DNA of 64,000 nucleotides from JALZEG01 sp035942255 (GCA_035942255.1 DASZDG010000079.1:1-64000); one strand, 5' to 3'; shown: positions 32,949-42,352, counted from the stretch's first letter. Made by a program: numbers and translations. The notes: generated from the letters alone by a model not told the origin.

Positions 32949-34241
32949 ATGAGAAGCAAAAGGGTTGCGCTGTTCCTGACGGCGGCGCAGGTCGGCGTCG
33001 GCCTCGTGGCGCTCGGGCCGGCTGCTCCTGCCGCGGCCGCGCTGCCGCCCAGCGAGTGGGTCGTCGGTCCCCAGACGCGGTCCGTCGTCATCACGCTCGA
33101 CGGCACCGCCAAGAACAAGGTCATGGACGAGCTGCTGCTGATGCTCGAGCGCAAGAAGGCCAACCTCAGCTTCTTCCTGCCTGGGTCCTGGGTCGCCCAC
33201 CACGAGACGCGGGCGCGGCTGATCAAGCGCGGGGGACACCTCCTCGGCAACCGCGGGTACGGCACGGCCCCCTTCACGTCGCTCGACGACTCGGCGCTGC
33301 GGTCTTCGATATCGAAGGGCGAGGAGGCGCTGCGGTCGATCGGCGCGAGCGGGACCCCGTATCTCCGTGCTCCCAAGGGCGCCCGTGACCTGCGGGTGCT
33401 CCGGGTCGCCGGCTCGATGGGCTACCGGTCGGTGCGGTGGACCCAGCACCCGGGTGGGGGCCTCGCTAAGAAGATCGCGTACAAGACCGTCGCGCACGTC
33501 CAGCCCGGCTCGATCATCTCCCTCGACGTGTGGCGGAAGAGCCACCGGCGCGCGCTGCCGAGGATCATCGACAAGCTCCGCAAGCGCAACTACAACCTGC
33601 GCCAGCTCGACGCGCTGGCGAACGCGCACGCGGTGCGGTGGGACGTCACGCTGAACGCGGGCGACTCCGGCCCCGAGGTCTCGTACCTGCAGAAGACGCT
33701 GAGCTCGATCTCCTACCCGGCGGGACGCCGGGACGGGTCGTTCGGCTACCAGACCCAGCAGGCGGTCTACGCGTTCGAGAAGGTCAAGGGCCTCACGCGC
33801 GACGGCGTCGTCACGCCGCAGCAGATGTCGGAGATCGCCGTGTCCACCCGGCCGTCCGTTCGCACCAAGGGCAAGCCCGGCAGCTTCGTCGAGATCGACA
33901 TCTCGCGGCAGGTGCTCTTCGAGGTGAAGAAGGGCCGTGTGACGCACACGCTGCCGGTCTCGAGCGGGAACGAGGAGTACTACACGGTCGACGGCCAGAC
34001 CTACAAGGCGCACACGCCGCGCGGGAGCTTCCACATCGAGCGCAAGATCGCCGGGATCCGTGTGAGCCGGCTGGGCAAGCTGTACGACCCGAGCTACTTC
34101 GTCGGGGGCTTTGCGATCCACGGGAGCAAGTCGGTCCCGGTGTACCCGGCGAGCCACGGGTGCGTGCGGATCCCGATGTACGTGCGCAAGGCGTTCTTCC
34201 GCCGCACGCCGGTCGGCAAGGCCGTCTTCGTCCACGACTGA
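32949..34241 (+). CDS. NodB-like/peptidoglycan-binding/L,D-transpeptidase fusion
   Basis: 430 aa. A signal peptide precedes a polysaccharide-deacetylase-like (NodB) region (about 40-225), a PG_binding_1 domain (about 235-295) and a YkuD L,D-transpeptidase domain (about 310-430). YkuD residues are intact: IHGSKSVPVYPASHGCVRI (Cys about 405). In the NodB part, VITLDGTAKNKV keeps an Asp, but the zinc HxxxH position reads GNRGYGT, so deacetylation is probably lost and the domain may only bind glycan. Function: 3-3 cross-linking or protein attachment to peptidoglycan. Confidence 0.88.
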   Translation: MRSKRVALFLTAAQVGVGLVALGPAAPAAAALPPSEWVVGPQTRSVVITLDGTAKNKVMDELLLMLERKKANLSFFLPGSWVAHHETRARLIKRGGHLLGNRGYGTAPFTSLDDSALRSSISKGEEALRSIGASGTPYLRAPKGARDLRVLRVAGSMGYRSVRWTQHPGGGLAKKIAYKTVAHVQPGSIISLDVWRKSHRRALPRIIDKLRKRNYNLRQLDALANAHAVRWDVTLNAGDSGPEVSYLQKTLSSISYPAGRRDGSFGYQTQQAVYAFEKVKGLTRDGVVTPQQMSEIAVSTRPSVRTKGKPGSFVEIDISRQVLFEVKKGRVTHTLPVSSGNEEYYTVDGQTYKAHTPRGSFHIERKIAGIRVSRLGKLYDPSYFVGGFAIHGSKSVPVYPASHGCVRIPMYVRKAFFRRTPVGKAVFVHD

Positions 34242-34256
34242 CCGGGCGGGCGCTCG

Positions 34257-35282
34257 CTAGGTCTTGATGACCCTCCGGCCCCATGCGAGCTGGTCGTGCC
34301 AGTACGAGCCCGGCGCGATCGAGGCGATGCTGACGCCGGCCCTCGATCCCGACGAGTGGATGATCCACCCGCGGCCCAGGTAGAGCCCCGCGTGGTAGAC
34401 CGACGACGCCTTGGCCTTGCGGCCCCCGGGGGCGAAGAACACGACGTCGCCCGGTAGCAGCTGCCGGTAGGCGAGTCGGTCCTTGGTGGCCGCCGCCATG
34501 TCGGACGAGGAGCGCTCGGGGAACGACCAGCCGCGGTAGGGGCGGCGGGGGGCCCAGCCGGACGCCTTCTCCCGCAGCACGTACCAGACGAAGCCGGAGC
34601 AGTCGACGCCGCCGTGCGCCTGCGCGCCGTAGGGGTAGCCCGAGGGGGTCTTCTTCGTCCACTCGCCGCCCCAGACGTACGGCGTTCCGACGAGCGACAG
34701 CGCGAAGTCCACGACCTCCCGCCGGACCGCCCCGTAGCTCGGGAGCGAGAACCCACTGAGCGCGTCGGCGTTCCAGGTCGACGGCGACGTCTTGGCCTTC
34801 CAGATCGCGTAGGCGACATCGGCCTGGCTCATCGCCTCGCCGGCGGACGCCTCCCGCGCCTCCTCGCTCGTCCCCCGGTCGCGCCGGAGGCCCATCTCGC
34901 GCGAGACGATCTCGGAGCCGAACCAGCGGTCGACCTGCGGCCTCCACCCGTCGGGCGACCGGACGTCGCGCAGCGATGCCGCAATCGGTGCCTTGCCGAG
35001 CGCCCGGACCAGAGCGGCGGAGACCTCGGCGGCAGTGACGTGGCCCTTCGTCCGGGTGAACCCGCCCCCGAACGTCCGCCCCATCATCTTCTTGAAGGCG
35101 CTCCGCCGGAGCGGCTCGTTCGGCTTGAAGTCCGCGGCATCCAGCGCTCCCTGCGCCACGAGGTAGCGGGCGGCGGGAAGGACCCAGTCGGGAGCCTTCT
35201 TCAGCGACGCCTGCGCCGAAGAGCCCGCGAGCGACGCGAGCAGCGCAAGGAGGGCGAGCAGCGCCCGAAGTGTCTTGTTCAC
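34257..35282 (-). CDS. Secreted NlpC/P60 peptidoglycan hydrolase with SLH-like N-terminus
   Basis: 341 aa. A signal peptide (to about 26) is followed by repeated SLH-like helical blocks (about 30-180; ADFKPNEPLRRSAFKKMM) and a C-terminal NlpC/P60 domain. Catalytic Cys is in HGGVDCSGFVWYVL (about 228), His in SSVYHAGLYLG (about 296) and the third polar residue in WIIHSSGSRAG. It cleaves peptide stems, typically D-Glu-mDAP bonds. SLH-like repeats suggest wall anchoring. Convergent with the L,D-transpeptidase gene. Confidence 0.9.
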   Translation of the reverse strand: MNKTLRALLALLALLASLAGSSAQASLKKAPDWVLPAARYLVAQGALDAADFKPNEPLRRSAFKKMMGRTFGGGFTRTKGHVTAAEVSAALVRALGKAPIAASLRDVRSPDGWRPQVDRWFGSEIVSREMGLRRDRGTSEEAREASAGEAMSQADVAYAIWKAKTSPSTWNADALSGFSLPSYGAVRREVVDFALSLVGTPYVWGGEWTKKTPSGYPYGAQAHGGVDCSGFVWYVLREKASGWAPRRPYRGWSFPERSSSDMAAATKDRLAYRQLLPGDVVFFAPGGRKAKASSVYHAGLYLGRGWIIHSSGSRAGVSIASIAPGSYWHDQLAWGRRVIKT

Positions 35283-35427
35283 CCCTCTCGTATCGGACGG
35301 GAGGCCGGGTCTTCTGAACCCCCGGGGCGGGGGCCGTCGCTCCCCCCGGCGGGGGAGCGGGCCAGGGAGGAGAAGGGGCCGCGGGGAAGAATCTCCTATC
35401 GACCATTCCTAGTTGGGAGTTCTCGTC

Positions 35428-36873
35428 ATGCGCCGAACGAAGCTGTTGTTGGTCCCCGCCCTGCTGGCAAGCCTGCTGCCGCTCGCCGGCGCGGCCGAGT
35501 CCGCACCGGTTCGGTGCCCCTCGATGAAGCCCGCGCCTCTGAAGTTCGGCAAGCCGGTCTTCATCGACAAGGCGCGCGCGGGCGGCGAGCCCGTCAGCAT
35601 CGTGGCCGAGGACGGCTCGATCATCGTGTCCGCCCACGCGGGGACGACCCACGTCTACAAGGATCCCGGGGCGCTTCCGGGCGCGGGCGACTTCGCCGGG
35701 AGCTACTACAACCAGACCCTGAACTGGCGCTCGACCGACGGCGGGAAGACGTGGGCGTACATCGGCCTCGCCGGCGCCCCCGCCGGCCCCCACAGCGCGA
35801 CGTCCACCGGCTTCTCGGACCCCGACCTCACGATGGACGCAGGCGGCAAGATCTACAACGTCGAGATCAACCTCGCCAACGTCGCCGTGTTCGCCAGCCC
35901 GGACGACGGCCAGTCGTGGCCGACCGCCAACCCGGTCGCGGCCTCCGGTGACCGTCCGTGGGTGACGGGCCAGGAGGAGGACGAGGTCTTCCTCTACGTG
36001 AACCTGCCGAAGTCCCTGTGGCGGTCGACCGACGGAGGCCTCACGTTCTCCCTGGTCGGACAGGGCGGCGACGTCGGTCCCGACGGCAAGATGATCACGG
36101 ACCCGCTCAACCAGAAGTCGGGGCTTCTCGGCCCGATCAGCGGCGGCGGTGTCTCGATCTCGAAGGACGACGGCGTGACGTGGAAGACGTATCCGGCTCC
36201 GCTCGGCGACTCGACGCAGTTCTTCGGCGCCATTGCGGCCGACCGCAAGGGCTGGGTCTACGCGGCGAACGCCGGCGGCTACGACGGCTCGAACGACACC
36301 ACGCCGAACGGCTCGGTCACGTTCAACTACTTCAACCGTCAGACGAAGGAGTGGGCGGCGCAGCCGATCGACATCCCGATCGCGGATGGGGACGCGATGT
36401 GGCCGTGGATCGTCGCCGGTGACGACGGCCGTGTCGCGGTCACGTGGTACCAGAACCTCGCCGGGAAGCCCGACCAGTTCCGTCCCTTCGTCGCCTACAC
36501 GATGAACGGGCACGGCTCGTACGTCACGTGCTCGGACGGCAAGAAGCACTTCGTCCCGCCGCAGTTCCAGGTCGCGGACGCCACCGGACGGCCGATCCAC
36601 GAGGGCAAGATCTGCCTGAGCGGCACGGCGTGCAACGCGAACCCGAGCTTCGAGGGCGGCGACCGTCGGCTCGGCGACTTCTTCACCGTGAACTTCGACC
36701 ACAAGGGCAACCTCTTCATCGTGTCGGGCGACACGACGCTCCCGAGCCCGACGGGGGGGCCGAAGCCGGTGGCGAACCCGATCTTCGTGAAGCAGGTGTC
36801 GGGCGACAAGATGCTGGCGAAGCCCGACAAGATCCGCAAGACGCGCTGCCTCTTCCCGCTGCCGACCTGCTAG
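35428..36873 (+). CDS. Secreted BNR-repeat (sialidase-like) beta-propeller protein
   Basis: 481 aa with a signal peptide. At least four Asp-box (SxDxGxTW) repeats are present: STDGGKTW, SPDDGQSW, STDGGLTF and SKDDGVTW, each marking a propeller blade. The start at 35428 follows GGGAG. Sialidase catalytic residues (Arg triad, Tyr/Glu) are not obvious, so glycan binding or another glycosidase-like role is more likely than true sialidase. A small GC hairpin (36878-36895) follows the stop. Confidence 0.85.
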   Translation: MRRTKLLLVPALLASLLPLAGAAESAPVRCPSMKPAPLKFGKPVFIDKARAGGEPVSIVAEDGSIIVSAHAGTTHVYKDPGALPGAGDFAGSYYNQTLNWRSTDGGKTWAYIGLAGAPAGPHSATSTGFSDPDLTMDAGGKIYNVEINLANVAVFASPDDGQSWPTANPVAASGDRPWVTGQEEDEVFLYVNLPKSLWRSTDGGLTFSLVGQGGDVGPDGKMITDPLNQKSGLLGPISGGGVSISKDDGVTWKTYPAPLGDSTQFFGAIAADRKGWVYAANAGGYDGSNDTTPNGSVTFNYFNRQTKEWAAQPIDIPIADGDAMWPWIVAGDDGRVAVTWYQNLAGKPDQFRPFVAYTMNGHGSYVTCSDGKKHFVPPQFQVADATGRPIHEGKICLSGTACNANPSFEGGDRRLGDFFTVNFDHKGNLFIVSGDTTLPSPTGGPKPVANPIFVKQVSGDKMLAKPDKIRKTRCLFPLPTC

Positions 36874-36905
36874 GAGCCCGCGCGAACTAGCGCGGCCCCC
36901 ACGGA

Positions 36906-36924
36906 GTCCCACCTCGCGTGGGAC
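36906..36924 (+). promoter_or_regulatory. Hairpin covering the start codon of the downstream lipoprotein gene
   Basis: GTCCCAC and GTGGGAC pair across a 5-base loop; the GTG start at 36918-36920 forms part of the 3' arm and the GGAG site (36903-36906) is immediately before the 5' arm. Translation may be lowered until the hairpin opens. Confidence 0.4.
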
Positions 36925-37835
36925 CCCGGACGATCGCCGGCTGCCTCGCGGCCGTCGTGCTCGCCTGCTCGTGCACCGGTGACGAGCCGCGGGAGCCGCG
37001 CGCCGCGGCCTCGCCTGACGCGACCGAGACCGCGACCCCGGAGCCCGCCGAGCCCGCGGCCACGCGAGCGTTCCGGCCTCCCGTCCGCAAGCACGGCGAC
37101 CGCATCGTGATGCCGGTCACGTTCGTGGACGGGAGCAGGGCCGAGGTCGTTGCCGACCGTTCGCTCGGCGTGCAGCGGATGGGGGTGAGCGTCTACACGT
37201 CGGGGGGCCTCGGGGGCATCGACCGGACGCTGAGCTTCAACGCGGGCGACGGCTCGGGGTTCATGCGTAGCGGCCCGCTCGAGGTGTACGAGGGCCACGA
37301 CGGGGGCCGCGTCGAGCTGTGGCGCCCGGCGCGCGACCTCCCGGGGCGCTGCCGGTACCTCGTCTACCGGTTCGCCGCGTGGTTCGGCGACTGGTTCGTC
37401 GGCGTGCGCGCGTGCCAGCCGGGCCTGTCGCGGGACGAGAGGGAGCAGTGGGCGCGCCTGCTGCGAGGACGCGTGACGCCGGAGGGGTGGCTCGTGCTGT
37501 CGGCGCGGCCCCCTCTGCAGCTCACGCCCGCCGGGGGCCACTCGGGGCCCGAGCTGATCTTCGGACAGGGCCGGTCCAACTGGGTCGAGGTCGAGCCCGG
37601 CCGCTGCGATCGTTCGAGCCCCGGCCGTGGCGGCTTCGTCCGGAAGATGCCGGACGGGACCGTCGTCCGGTTCAGCCGGCTCGGCGGCAGCCCCGACCGC
37701 GGCGACGTCTGGACGGCCACGTGGTGCGAGGACGGCCGTGCGACCGTGCAGGTGAGCCAGGCGTTCGAGAGGTTCGCCCGCGCCGCGGCGCGTGGCTTCC
37801 GCATGAGGAGGATCGTGCTCGCAGACCCCTCTTAG
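36918..37835 (+). CDS. Putative lipoprotein of unknown function
   Basis: 305 aa. The short signal peptide has lipobox-like VLAC, then an acidic Pro/Ala/Thr linker (about 25-50) and a folded domain (VMPVTFVDGSRAEVVADRSL, FAAWFGDWFVGVRACQP). No catalytic motif or known family recognised. The GTG start lies in a hairpin. The stop overlaps the convergent 34-aa membrane peptide gene. Confidence 0.75.
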   Translation: MGPRTIAGCLAAVVLACSCTGDEPREPRAAASPDATETATPEPAEPAATRAFRPPVRKHGDRIVMPVTFVDGSRAEVVADRSLGVQRMGVSVYTSGGLGGIDRTLSFNAGDGSGFMRSGPLEVYEGHDGGRVELWRPARDLPGRCRYLVYRFAAWFGDWFVGVRACQPGLSRDEREQWARLLRGRVTPEGWLVLSARPPLQLTPAGGHSGPELIFGQGRSNWVEVEPGRCDRSSPGRGGFVRKMPDGTVVRFSRLGGSPDRGDVWTATWCEDGRATVQVSQAFERFARAAARGFRMRRIVLADPS

Positions 37836-37936
37836 CGGTCGCGCTCGTCCTTGATCGTGCGGAGCGTGATCCCGACGACGGCCCCCGCGACAGCGGGCAC
37901 GGCCACGGCGGCGAACAGTCCCAGCAAGCCCTCCAT
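37832..37936 (-). CDS. Small single-helix membrane peptide, 34 aa
   Basis: From ATG 37934-37936 it encodes MEGLLGLFAAVAVPAVAGAV followed by VGITLRTIKDERDR: one hydrophobic helix and a basic/acidic tail. No clear ribosome site is visible upstream. Its stop overlaps the stop of the convergent lipoprotein gene. Similar in build to the 26-aa peptide at 8263-8343. Function unknown; it may be a chance frame. Confidence 0.35.
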   Translation of the reverse strand: MEGLLGLFAAVAVPAVAGAVVGITLRTIKDERDR

Positions 37937-37965
37937 CGGGTCAGCGTACGCCTTCGCGGCGCGCG

Positions 37966-39015
37966 CTAGGCGATCTTCTCCAGCGCGTCCGACTCCTTGT
38001 CGTTGCGCAGCAGGTCCAGCACCGCGGCCTCGATCGGCCCCTGCATCGCCGGCTCTCCGAAGTCCCGGTCCTCACCGAGCTGCTCCAGCGCCCCGCTGAT
38101 CGTCCAGCCCGAGCGGTAGCGGTCGAACACGCGGGGGTCGATGTACGACGCGCGGCACACCGCGGGCGTGTTGCCGAGGTAGTGCGAGACCTCCTGGACC
38201 GCGCGGGACATCGCGCGCTTGCGGGCCGTGCGCGACTTCGCCGCCTCGCCCGACACCGCGAGCGCGACCGCCGCCAGCACCGTTGCGTTCCACGTCCGGA
38301 AGTCCTTCGCGCTGAAGTCGCCGCCGGTGATGTCCTTGACGTACTGGTTGATGTCGGACGACTTCACGTCGACCCAGTCGCCGCCGGCGCGGTACGCGAG
38401 GAGCTCCGGCCCCCCCGACCGCCTCCGCTTGAGCGCCGTCACGACGTCGAGGACCTCCGGGTCGACGAGCGACTGGACCCGGCGCTTGCCGCTCTTGGCG
38501 CGGTAGTCGAACGTGATGATCCGGCCCTCGATCGTGACGTGTCGCTTCTGCATGGTCGCGAGGCCGTACGTCTGGTTCTGCTCCGCGTAGTCCTCGGTCC
38601 CGATCCGGAAGAAGCCGCGGTCGAGCAGCCGGACCGCGCAGGCGAGCACGCGCTCCCGAGGGAAGTCGTCGAGGGCGAGGTCGGCGCTGCAGCGGTCGCG
38701 CATCGCCGGGAGGGCGGCGGCGAAGTCGAGCATGTGCTCGAACTTCTCCGCGTCGCGCCGTCGCCGCCAGTCCTCGTGGTACATGTACTGCTTCCGCCCG
38801 GCGGCATCCGTCCCGATCGCCTGGATGTGGCCGTTCGGCGCGGAGCAGATCCAGACGTCCTTCCACGCCGGCGGGATCACGAGGCTCCGGATGCGCGTCA
38901 GCGTCTCGGGGTCGCGGATGCGCTTCCCGTTCTCGTCGAGGTACTCGAATCCCTTGCCCCGTCGCCTCCGCGTGTATCCGGGGCCGGAGCAGTCGACTCT
39001 CCTCAGTCGCGGCAC
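37966..39015 (-). CDS. Eukaryotic-type DNA topoisomerase IB
   Basis: 349 aa from a GTG at 39015; slightly longer TTG-started forms exist. Domain features are IPPAWKDVWICSAPNGHIQA, FDYRAKSGKRRVQSLVDPE, KDFRTWNATVLA (catalytic Arg) and VSHYLGNTPAVCRASYIDPRVF (His and nucleophile Tyr about 290). It relaxes supercoils through a 3'-phosphotyrosyl link. Bacterial TopIB is sporadic; in actinobacteria it is common. It is divergent from glpX. Confidence 0.9.
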   Translation of the reverse strand: MPRLRRVDCSGPGYTRRRRGKGFEYLDENGKRIRDPETLTRIRSLVIPPAWKDVWICSAPNGHIQAIGTDAAGRKQYMYHEDWRRRRDAEKFEHMLDFAAALPAMRDRCSADLALDDFPRERVLACAVRLLDRGFFRIGTEDYAEQNQTYGLATMQKRHVTIEGRIITFDYRAKSGKRRVQSLVDPEVLDVVTALKRRRSGGPELLAYRAGGDWVDVKSSDINQYVKDITGGDFSAKDFRTWNATVLAAVALAVSGEAAKSRTARKRAMSRAVQEVSHYLGNTPAVCRASYIDPRVFDRYRSGWTISGALEQLGEDRDFGEPAMQGPIEAAVLDLLRNDKESDALEKIA

Positions 39016-39106
39016 CCCCGGATGCTTCCCGTTAATCTCAGGCCCCAACCCATCCTTCCGCGCGGGTCGTTTCGGCGAGACGCTCGAAAAGCTTAGGAGG
39101 AACCGC

Positions 39107-40105
39107 ATGGCGCAGGCCGCCCAGGGAGGCGAGGCCCCCGATAGGAACCTCGCCCTCGAGCTCGTCCGAGTGACCGAGGCGGCGGCGCTCTCCGCGGCCC
39201 GCTGGATGGGCCGGGGTGACAAGGAGGCGGCGGACCAGGCGGCCGTCGACGCGATGAGGCTCCTCATGGACACCGTCCCCATGGACGGGACCGTGGTCAT
39301 CGGCGAGGGCGAGAAGGACAACGCCCCGATGCTCTACAACGGCGAGCGGATCGGTAACGGCGACCCGCCCGTCGTCGACATCGCCGTCGACCCGATCGAC
39401 GGGACGACGCTGACGTCCAAGGGGATGAACGGCGCGCTCTCGGTCGTCGCGCTCGCGGAGCGCGGGACGATGTTCGACCCGGGGCCGTGCGTCTACATGG
39501 AGAAGATCGCGGCGGGCGAGGAGGCGGCCGACCTCATCGACATCGAGGCGCCGGTCGCCGAGAACATCAAGCGCGTGGCGAAGGCGAAGCGCGCTCAGGT
39601 GTCGGACGTGACCGTCACGATCCTCGAGCGCCCGCGCCACGAGCAGCTCGTCAAGGAAGTGCGTGAGGCGGGCGCTCGCATCAGGTTCATCACCGACGGC
39701 GACGTCGCCGGCGCGATAGCGGCCGCGCGCTCGGGAACGGGGGTGGACCTGCTGATGGGCACCGGCGGGACGCCCGAGGGCGTGATCGCCGCCTGCGCTA
39801 TCAAGTGCCTCGGCGGCGTGATCCAGGGCCGGCTGTGGCCGCGGAACGAGACCGAGCGCGACGCCGCCGTCGCCGCGGGCTACGACCTCGACCAGGTGCT
39901 GACGACGAACGACCTCGTGTCGGGCGAGGACGTGTTCTTCGCCGCGACCGGCGTGACCGACGGCGACCTCGTGAACGGGGTCCGTTACCGCGACGGCTCG
40001 CCGATCACGCAGTCGATCGTCATGCGGTCGCGCTCCGGGACGGTCCGGCTCATCGACGCGCTCCACCGCATGGAGAAGCTGAAGAAGTTCTCCGCGAAGT
40101 ACTGA
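39107..40105 (+). CDS. glpX: Class II fructose-1,6-bisphosphatase
   Basis: 332 aa. Metal and phosphate sites are intact: VIGEGEKDNAPML and DPIDGTTLTSKGMNGALSV, then GTGGTPEGVIAACAIKCLGG. It has the actinobacterial GlpX form and start (TTAGGAGG 7 bp upstream). Converts fructose-1,6-bisphosphate to fructose-6-phosphate in gluconeogenesis. The stop is 8 bp before the MFS gene. Confidence 0.96.
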   Translation: MAQAAQGGEAPDRNLALELVRVTEAAALSAARWMGRGDKEAADQAAVDAMRLLMDTVPMDGTVVIGEGEKDNAPMLYNGERIGNGDPPVVDIAVDPIDGTTLTSKGMNGALSVVALAERGTMFDPGPCVYMEKIAAGEEAADLIDIEAPVAENIKRVAKAKRAQVSDVTVTILERPRHEQLVKEVREAGARIRFITDGDVAGAIAAARSGTGVDLLMGTGGTPEGVIAACAIKCLGGVIQGRLWPRNETERDAAVAAGYDLDQVLTTNDLVSGEDVFFAATGVTDGDLVNGVRYRDGSPITQSIVMRSRSGTVRLIDALHRMEKLKKFSAKY

Positions 40106-40113
40106 TCCGGTAG

Positions 40114-41373
40114 TTGGCGAGGCGGTTCCCCGGCGCGCGCCGGCTTGCTATCGACGTCTCGCCGCTGCGGGAGTCGGTCCCGTACCGGGCGCTCTGGATC
40201 GGGCAGATCGTCTCGCTGCTCGGTACGCAGATCCGCTACGTCGCCGTCCCGTACCAGGTCTTCCAGCTCACCGACTCCGTCCTCGCCGTCGGGCTGATCG
40301 GCCTCGCCGAGGTCGTTCCGCTGATCGTCTTCTCGATCCTCGGCGGCGCGTGGGCAGACCGCACCGACCGCCGCGGTCTGGTCGCACGAGCGCACGTGGC
40401 GATGATGAGTGCGTCGGTTGCCCTCGCGGCAGTCTCGCTGGCGGAGTCACCGCCGGTCGGAGCGATCTATGCGCTGACGGCCCTCGCGTCGGCGTTCGAC
40501 GCGGTGGACCGGCCGGCGCGCGCGGCGATGATCCCGTCGCTGGTCCCGCCGGGGAAGCTCCCCGCCGCGATGGCGCTGCGCCAGATCGTGTTCCACGTGA
40601 CGCACATCGTCGGCCCCCTCGTCGGCGGCGTGATCATCGCGACGCTCGGCCTGTCGTGGGTGTACGGCCTCGACGCGGTCACGTTCCTCGGGGGCCTCGC
40701 GTCGTTGCGGTGGGTGCCGCCGTCGCGCCCAGACGGCGTCGTCGAGCAGAGCGCTCTCGACGCAGTCGTGGAGGGCTTGCGGTTCTCGTTCCGGACGCCG
40801 TTGATCCTGTCGGTGTTCGTGATCGATCTCGTCGCGATGATCTTCGGGATGCCGAGGGCCGTGTTCCCCGCCCTCGCCGAGCGCACGTTCGGCGGGGGAG
40901 CGACGACGTTGAGCCTCCTGTACGCGTCGGTGTCCGCCGGCGCGCTGGTCGCGGCGGTGACCTCGGGATGGGTCGGCCGCGTCCGGCGACAGGGGGTCGC
41001 GGTACTCGTCGCGGTGGCGATATGGGGTGCGGCGATCACTCTCGCGGGCCTCTCGCTGTTCTCGCTGGCGCTCACGATGGCGTTGCTCGCGCTGGCGGGC
41101 GCCGCCGACGTGGTCAGCGCCGTGTTCCGCGGGACGATGCTGCAGGAGAGCACGCCGGACTATCTGCGCGGGCGCGTGACCGCGGCGAACCTGATGGTCG
41201 TGACGGGGGGGCCGCGGCTGGGGGACGTCGAAGCCGGCATCGCGGCGTCGCTGGTCGGAGCGCCGGGGTCGGTCGTGGTCGGGGGCCTCGCGTGTCTCGC
41301 CGGGACTGCGGCCGTCGCGGCCGTCTTCCCGTCGCTGCGCGACTACCGCGCCGGTCACCAGTCGAGCGAATAG
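40114..41373 (+). CDS. MFS transporter (exporter type)
   Basis: 419 aa from TTG at 40114; weak ribosome site. About 11-12 hydrophobic segments; the motif GGAWADRTDRRGLVARA between helices 2 and 3 matches MFS motif A, and the sequence RALWIGQIVSLLGTQIRYVA is typical of the enterobactin/macrolide exporter branch. Probably exports small molecules. It is close behind glpX and its 3' end overlaps the convergent TolB-like gene by 19 bp. Confidence 0.88.
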   Translation: MARRFPGARRLAIDVSPLRESVPYRALWIGQIVSLLGTQIRYVAVPYQVFQLTDSVLAVGLIGLAEVVPLIVFSILGGAWADRTDRRGLVARAHVAMMSASVALAAVSLAESPPVGAIYALTALASAFDAVDRPARAAMIPSLVPPGKLPAAMALRQIVFHVTHIVGPLVGGVIIATLGLSWVYGLDAVTFLGGLASLRWVPPSRPDGVVEQSALDAVVEGLRFSFRTPLILSVFVIDLVAMIFGMPRAVFPALAERTFGGGATTLSLLYASVSAGALVAAVTSGWVGRVRRQGVAVLVAVAIWGAAITLAGLSLFSLALTMALLALAGAADVVSAVFRGTMLQESTPDYLRGRVTAANLMVVTGGPRLGDVEAGIAASLVGAPGSVVVGGLACLAGTAAVAAVFPSLRDYRAGHQSSE

Positions 41374-42314
41374 ACCTCGAGGTCCCGGCCCGCCAGGAGG
41401 TCGGTGTGGCGCGTCCCGCGCGCGGTCATGCGGAAGACGTGAGCCAGGCAGCCGTCGCCGATGCCGCTGAACGCGATCCTCCTCCCGCTGGGAGACCAGG
41501 CAGGGGACCGGGCCCACTGGATGAAGGCATGGCTCGTGAGGTCCCGGCGTCCCGAGCCGTCGACGCGGACGCGCTCGATGGCGTCGACCGTGCGGAACGA
41601 CGAGAAGACGAGCCGGCGCCCGTCGGGCGACCAATCCGGCAGCGACAGCTCCTTCCTCCGGTCCGCCACGAGAGCTCTCTCGTCGCCGGCCTCGTCGCGG
41701 ACGACGAGCTTCGACGTCCTCCCGTCGGCGAGCGTGACCGCGAGTCGTCCGCCGTCGGGGCTCCACGCGGGGGAGAGGTATCCCACGAACCGTCGCGGTG
41801 GCGTCAGCCGCCTCAACCCGGTCCCGTCGGCCCCCACGACCATCAGCGCCCTCTTGTCGTTGGAGCTGCTGACGCCGGGCCGGTCGGGGAACTGCCGCAC
41901 GAACGCGATCGTCTCCCCGTCCGGCGACCAGACCGCGGCCCCGTCCTGCCCCGGCCCCCGCGTGACGCGACGGATATCGCCGCCACGGCGGCGCATGACG
42001 TAGAGGTCGCGGTCGAATGTCGGGTCGCGGCGCAGCGGCGCGCTGGCGGAGAAGACGATGCGCCGGCGGCCGGGGGACCACGAGGGGTCGGACTCGTGCC
42101 TGCGGTTCTGGGTCAGCCGTCGCAGCCCGACGCCGTTCGGAGCGATCGTGAACAGCTCGGGGTCGCCCGGGTTCCCGCACTGGGGGCCGCGCGCGGGAGA
42201 CGGGTCGGGGATCGCGGCGAAGACGATCGGCGGTCCCGACGGCGGCGGGTGCGCCGGGTCTTCGTCGAGCGAGGGGAACAGCAGCGAGAGGAGCGCTAGG
42301 AGCAGGTCGGCCAC
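41355..42314 (-). CDS. TolB-like PD40 beta-propeller protein 1
   Basis: 319 aa. Short hydrophobic N-terminus, then repeated PD40 blades: DPSWSPGRRRIVFSAS, AVWSPDGETIAFVR, PAWSPDGGRLAVTL, PDWSPDGRRLVFSS and PAWSPSGRRIAFSG. It ends VYSLDW. A paralogue at 46513-47427 has the same length, blade order and SSLDW end. It is probably secreted or envelope-linked and may bind proteins or glycans; no enzyme motif was seen. Confidence 0.85.
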   Translation of the reverse strand: MADLLLALLSLLFPSLDEDPAHPPPSGPPIVFAAIPDPSPARGPQCGNPGDPELFTIAPNGVGLRRLTQNRRHESDPSWSPGRRRIVFSASAPLRRDPTFDRDLYVMRRRGGDIRRVTRGPGQDGAAVWSPDGETIAFVRQFPDRPGVSSSNDKRALMVVGADGTGLRRLTPPRRFVGYLSPAWSPDGGRLAVTLADGRTSKLVVRDEAGDERALVADRRKELSLPDWSPDGRRLVFSSFRTVDAIERVRVDGSGRRDLTSHAFIQWARSPAWSPSGRRIAFSGIGDGCLAHVFRMTARGTRHTDLLAGRDLEVYSLDW

Positions 42315-42352
42315 TCGTCTCTACACCGACGGGGGCCGCGGATGGTTCCCGC

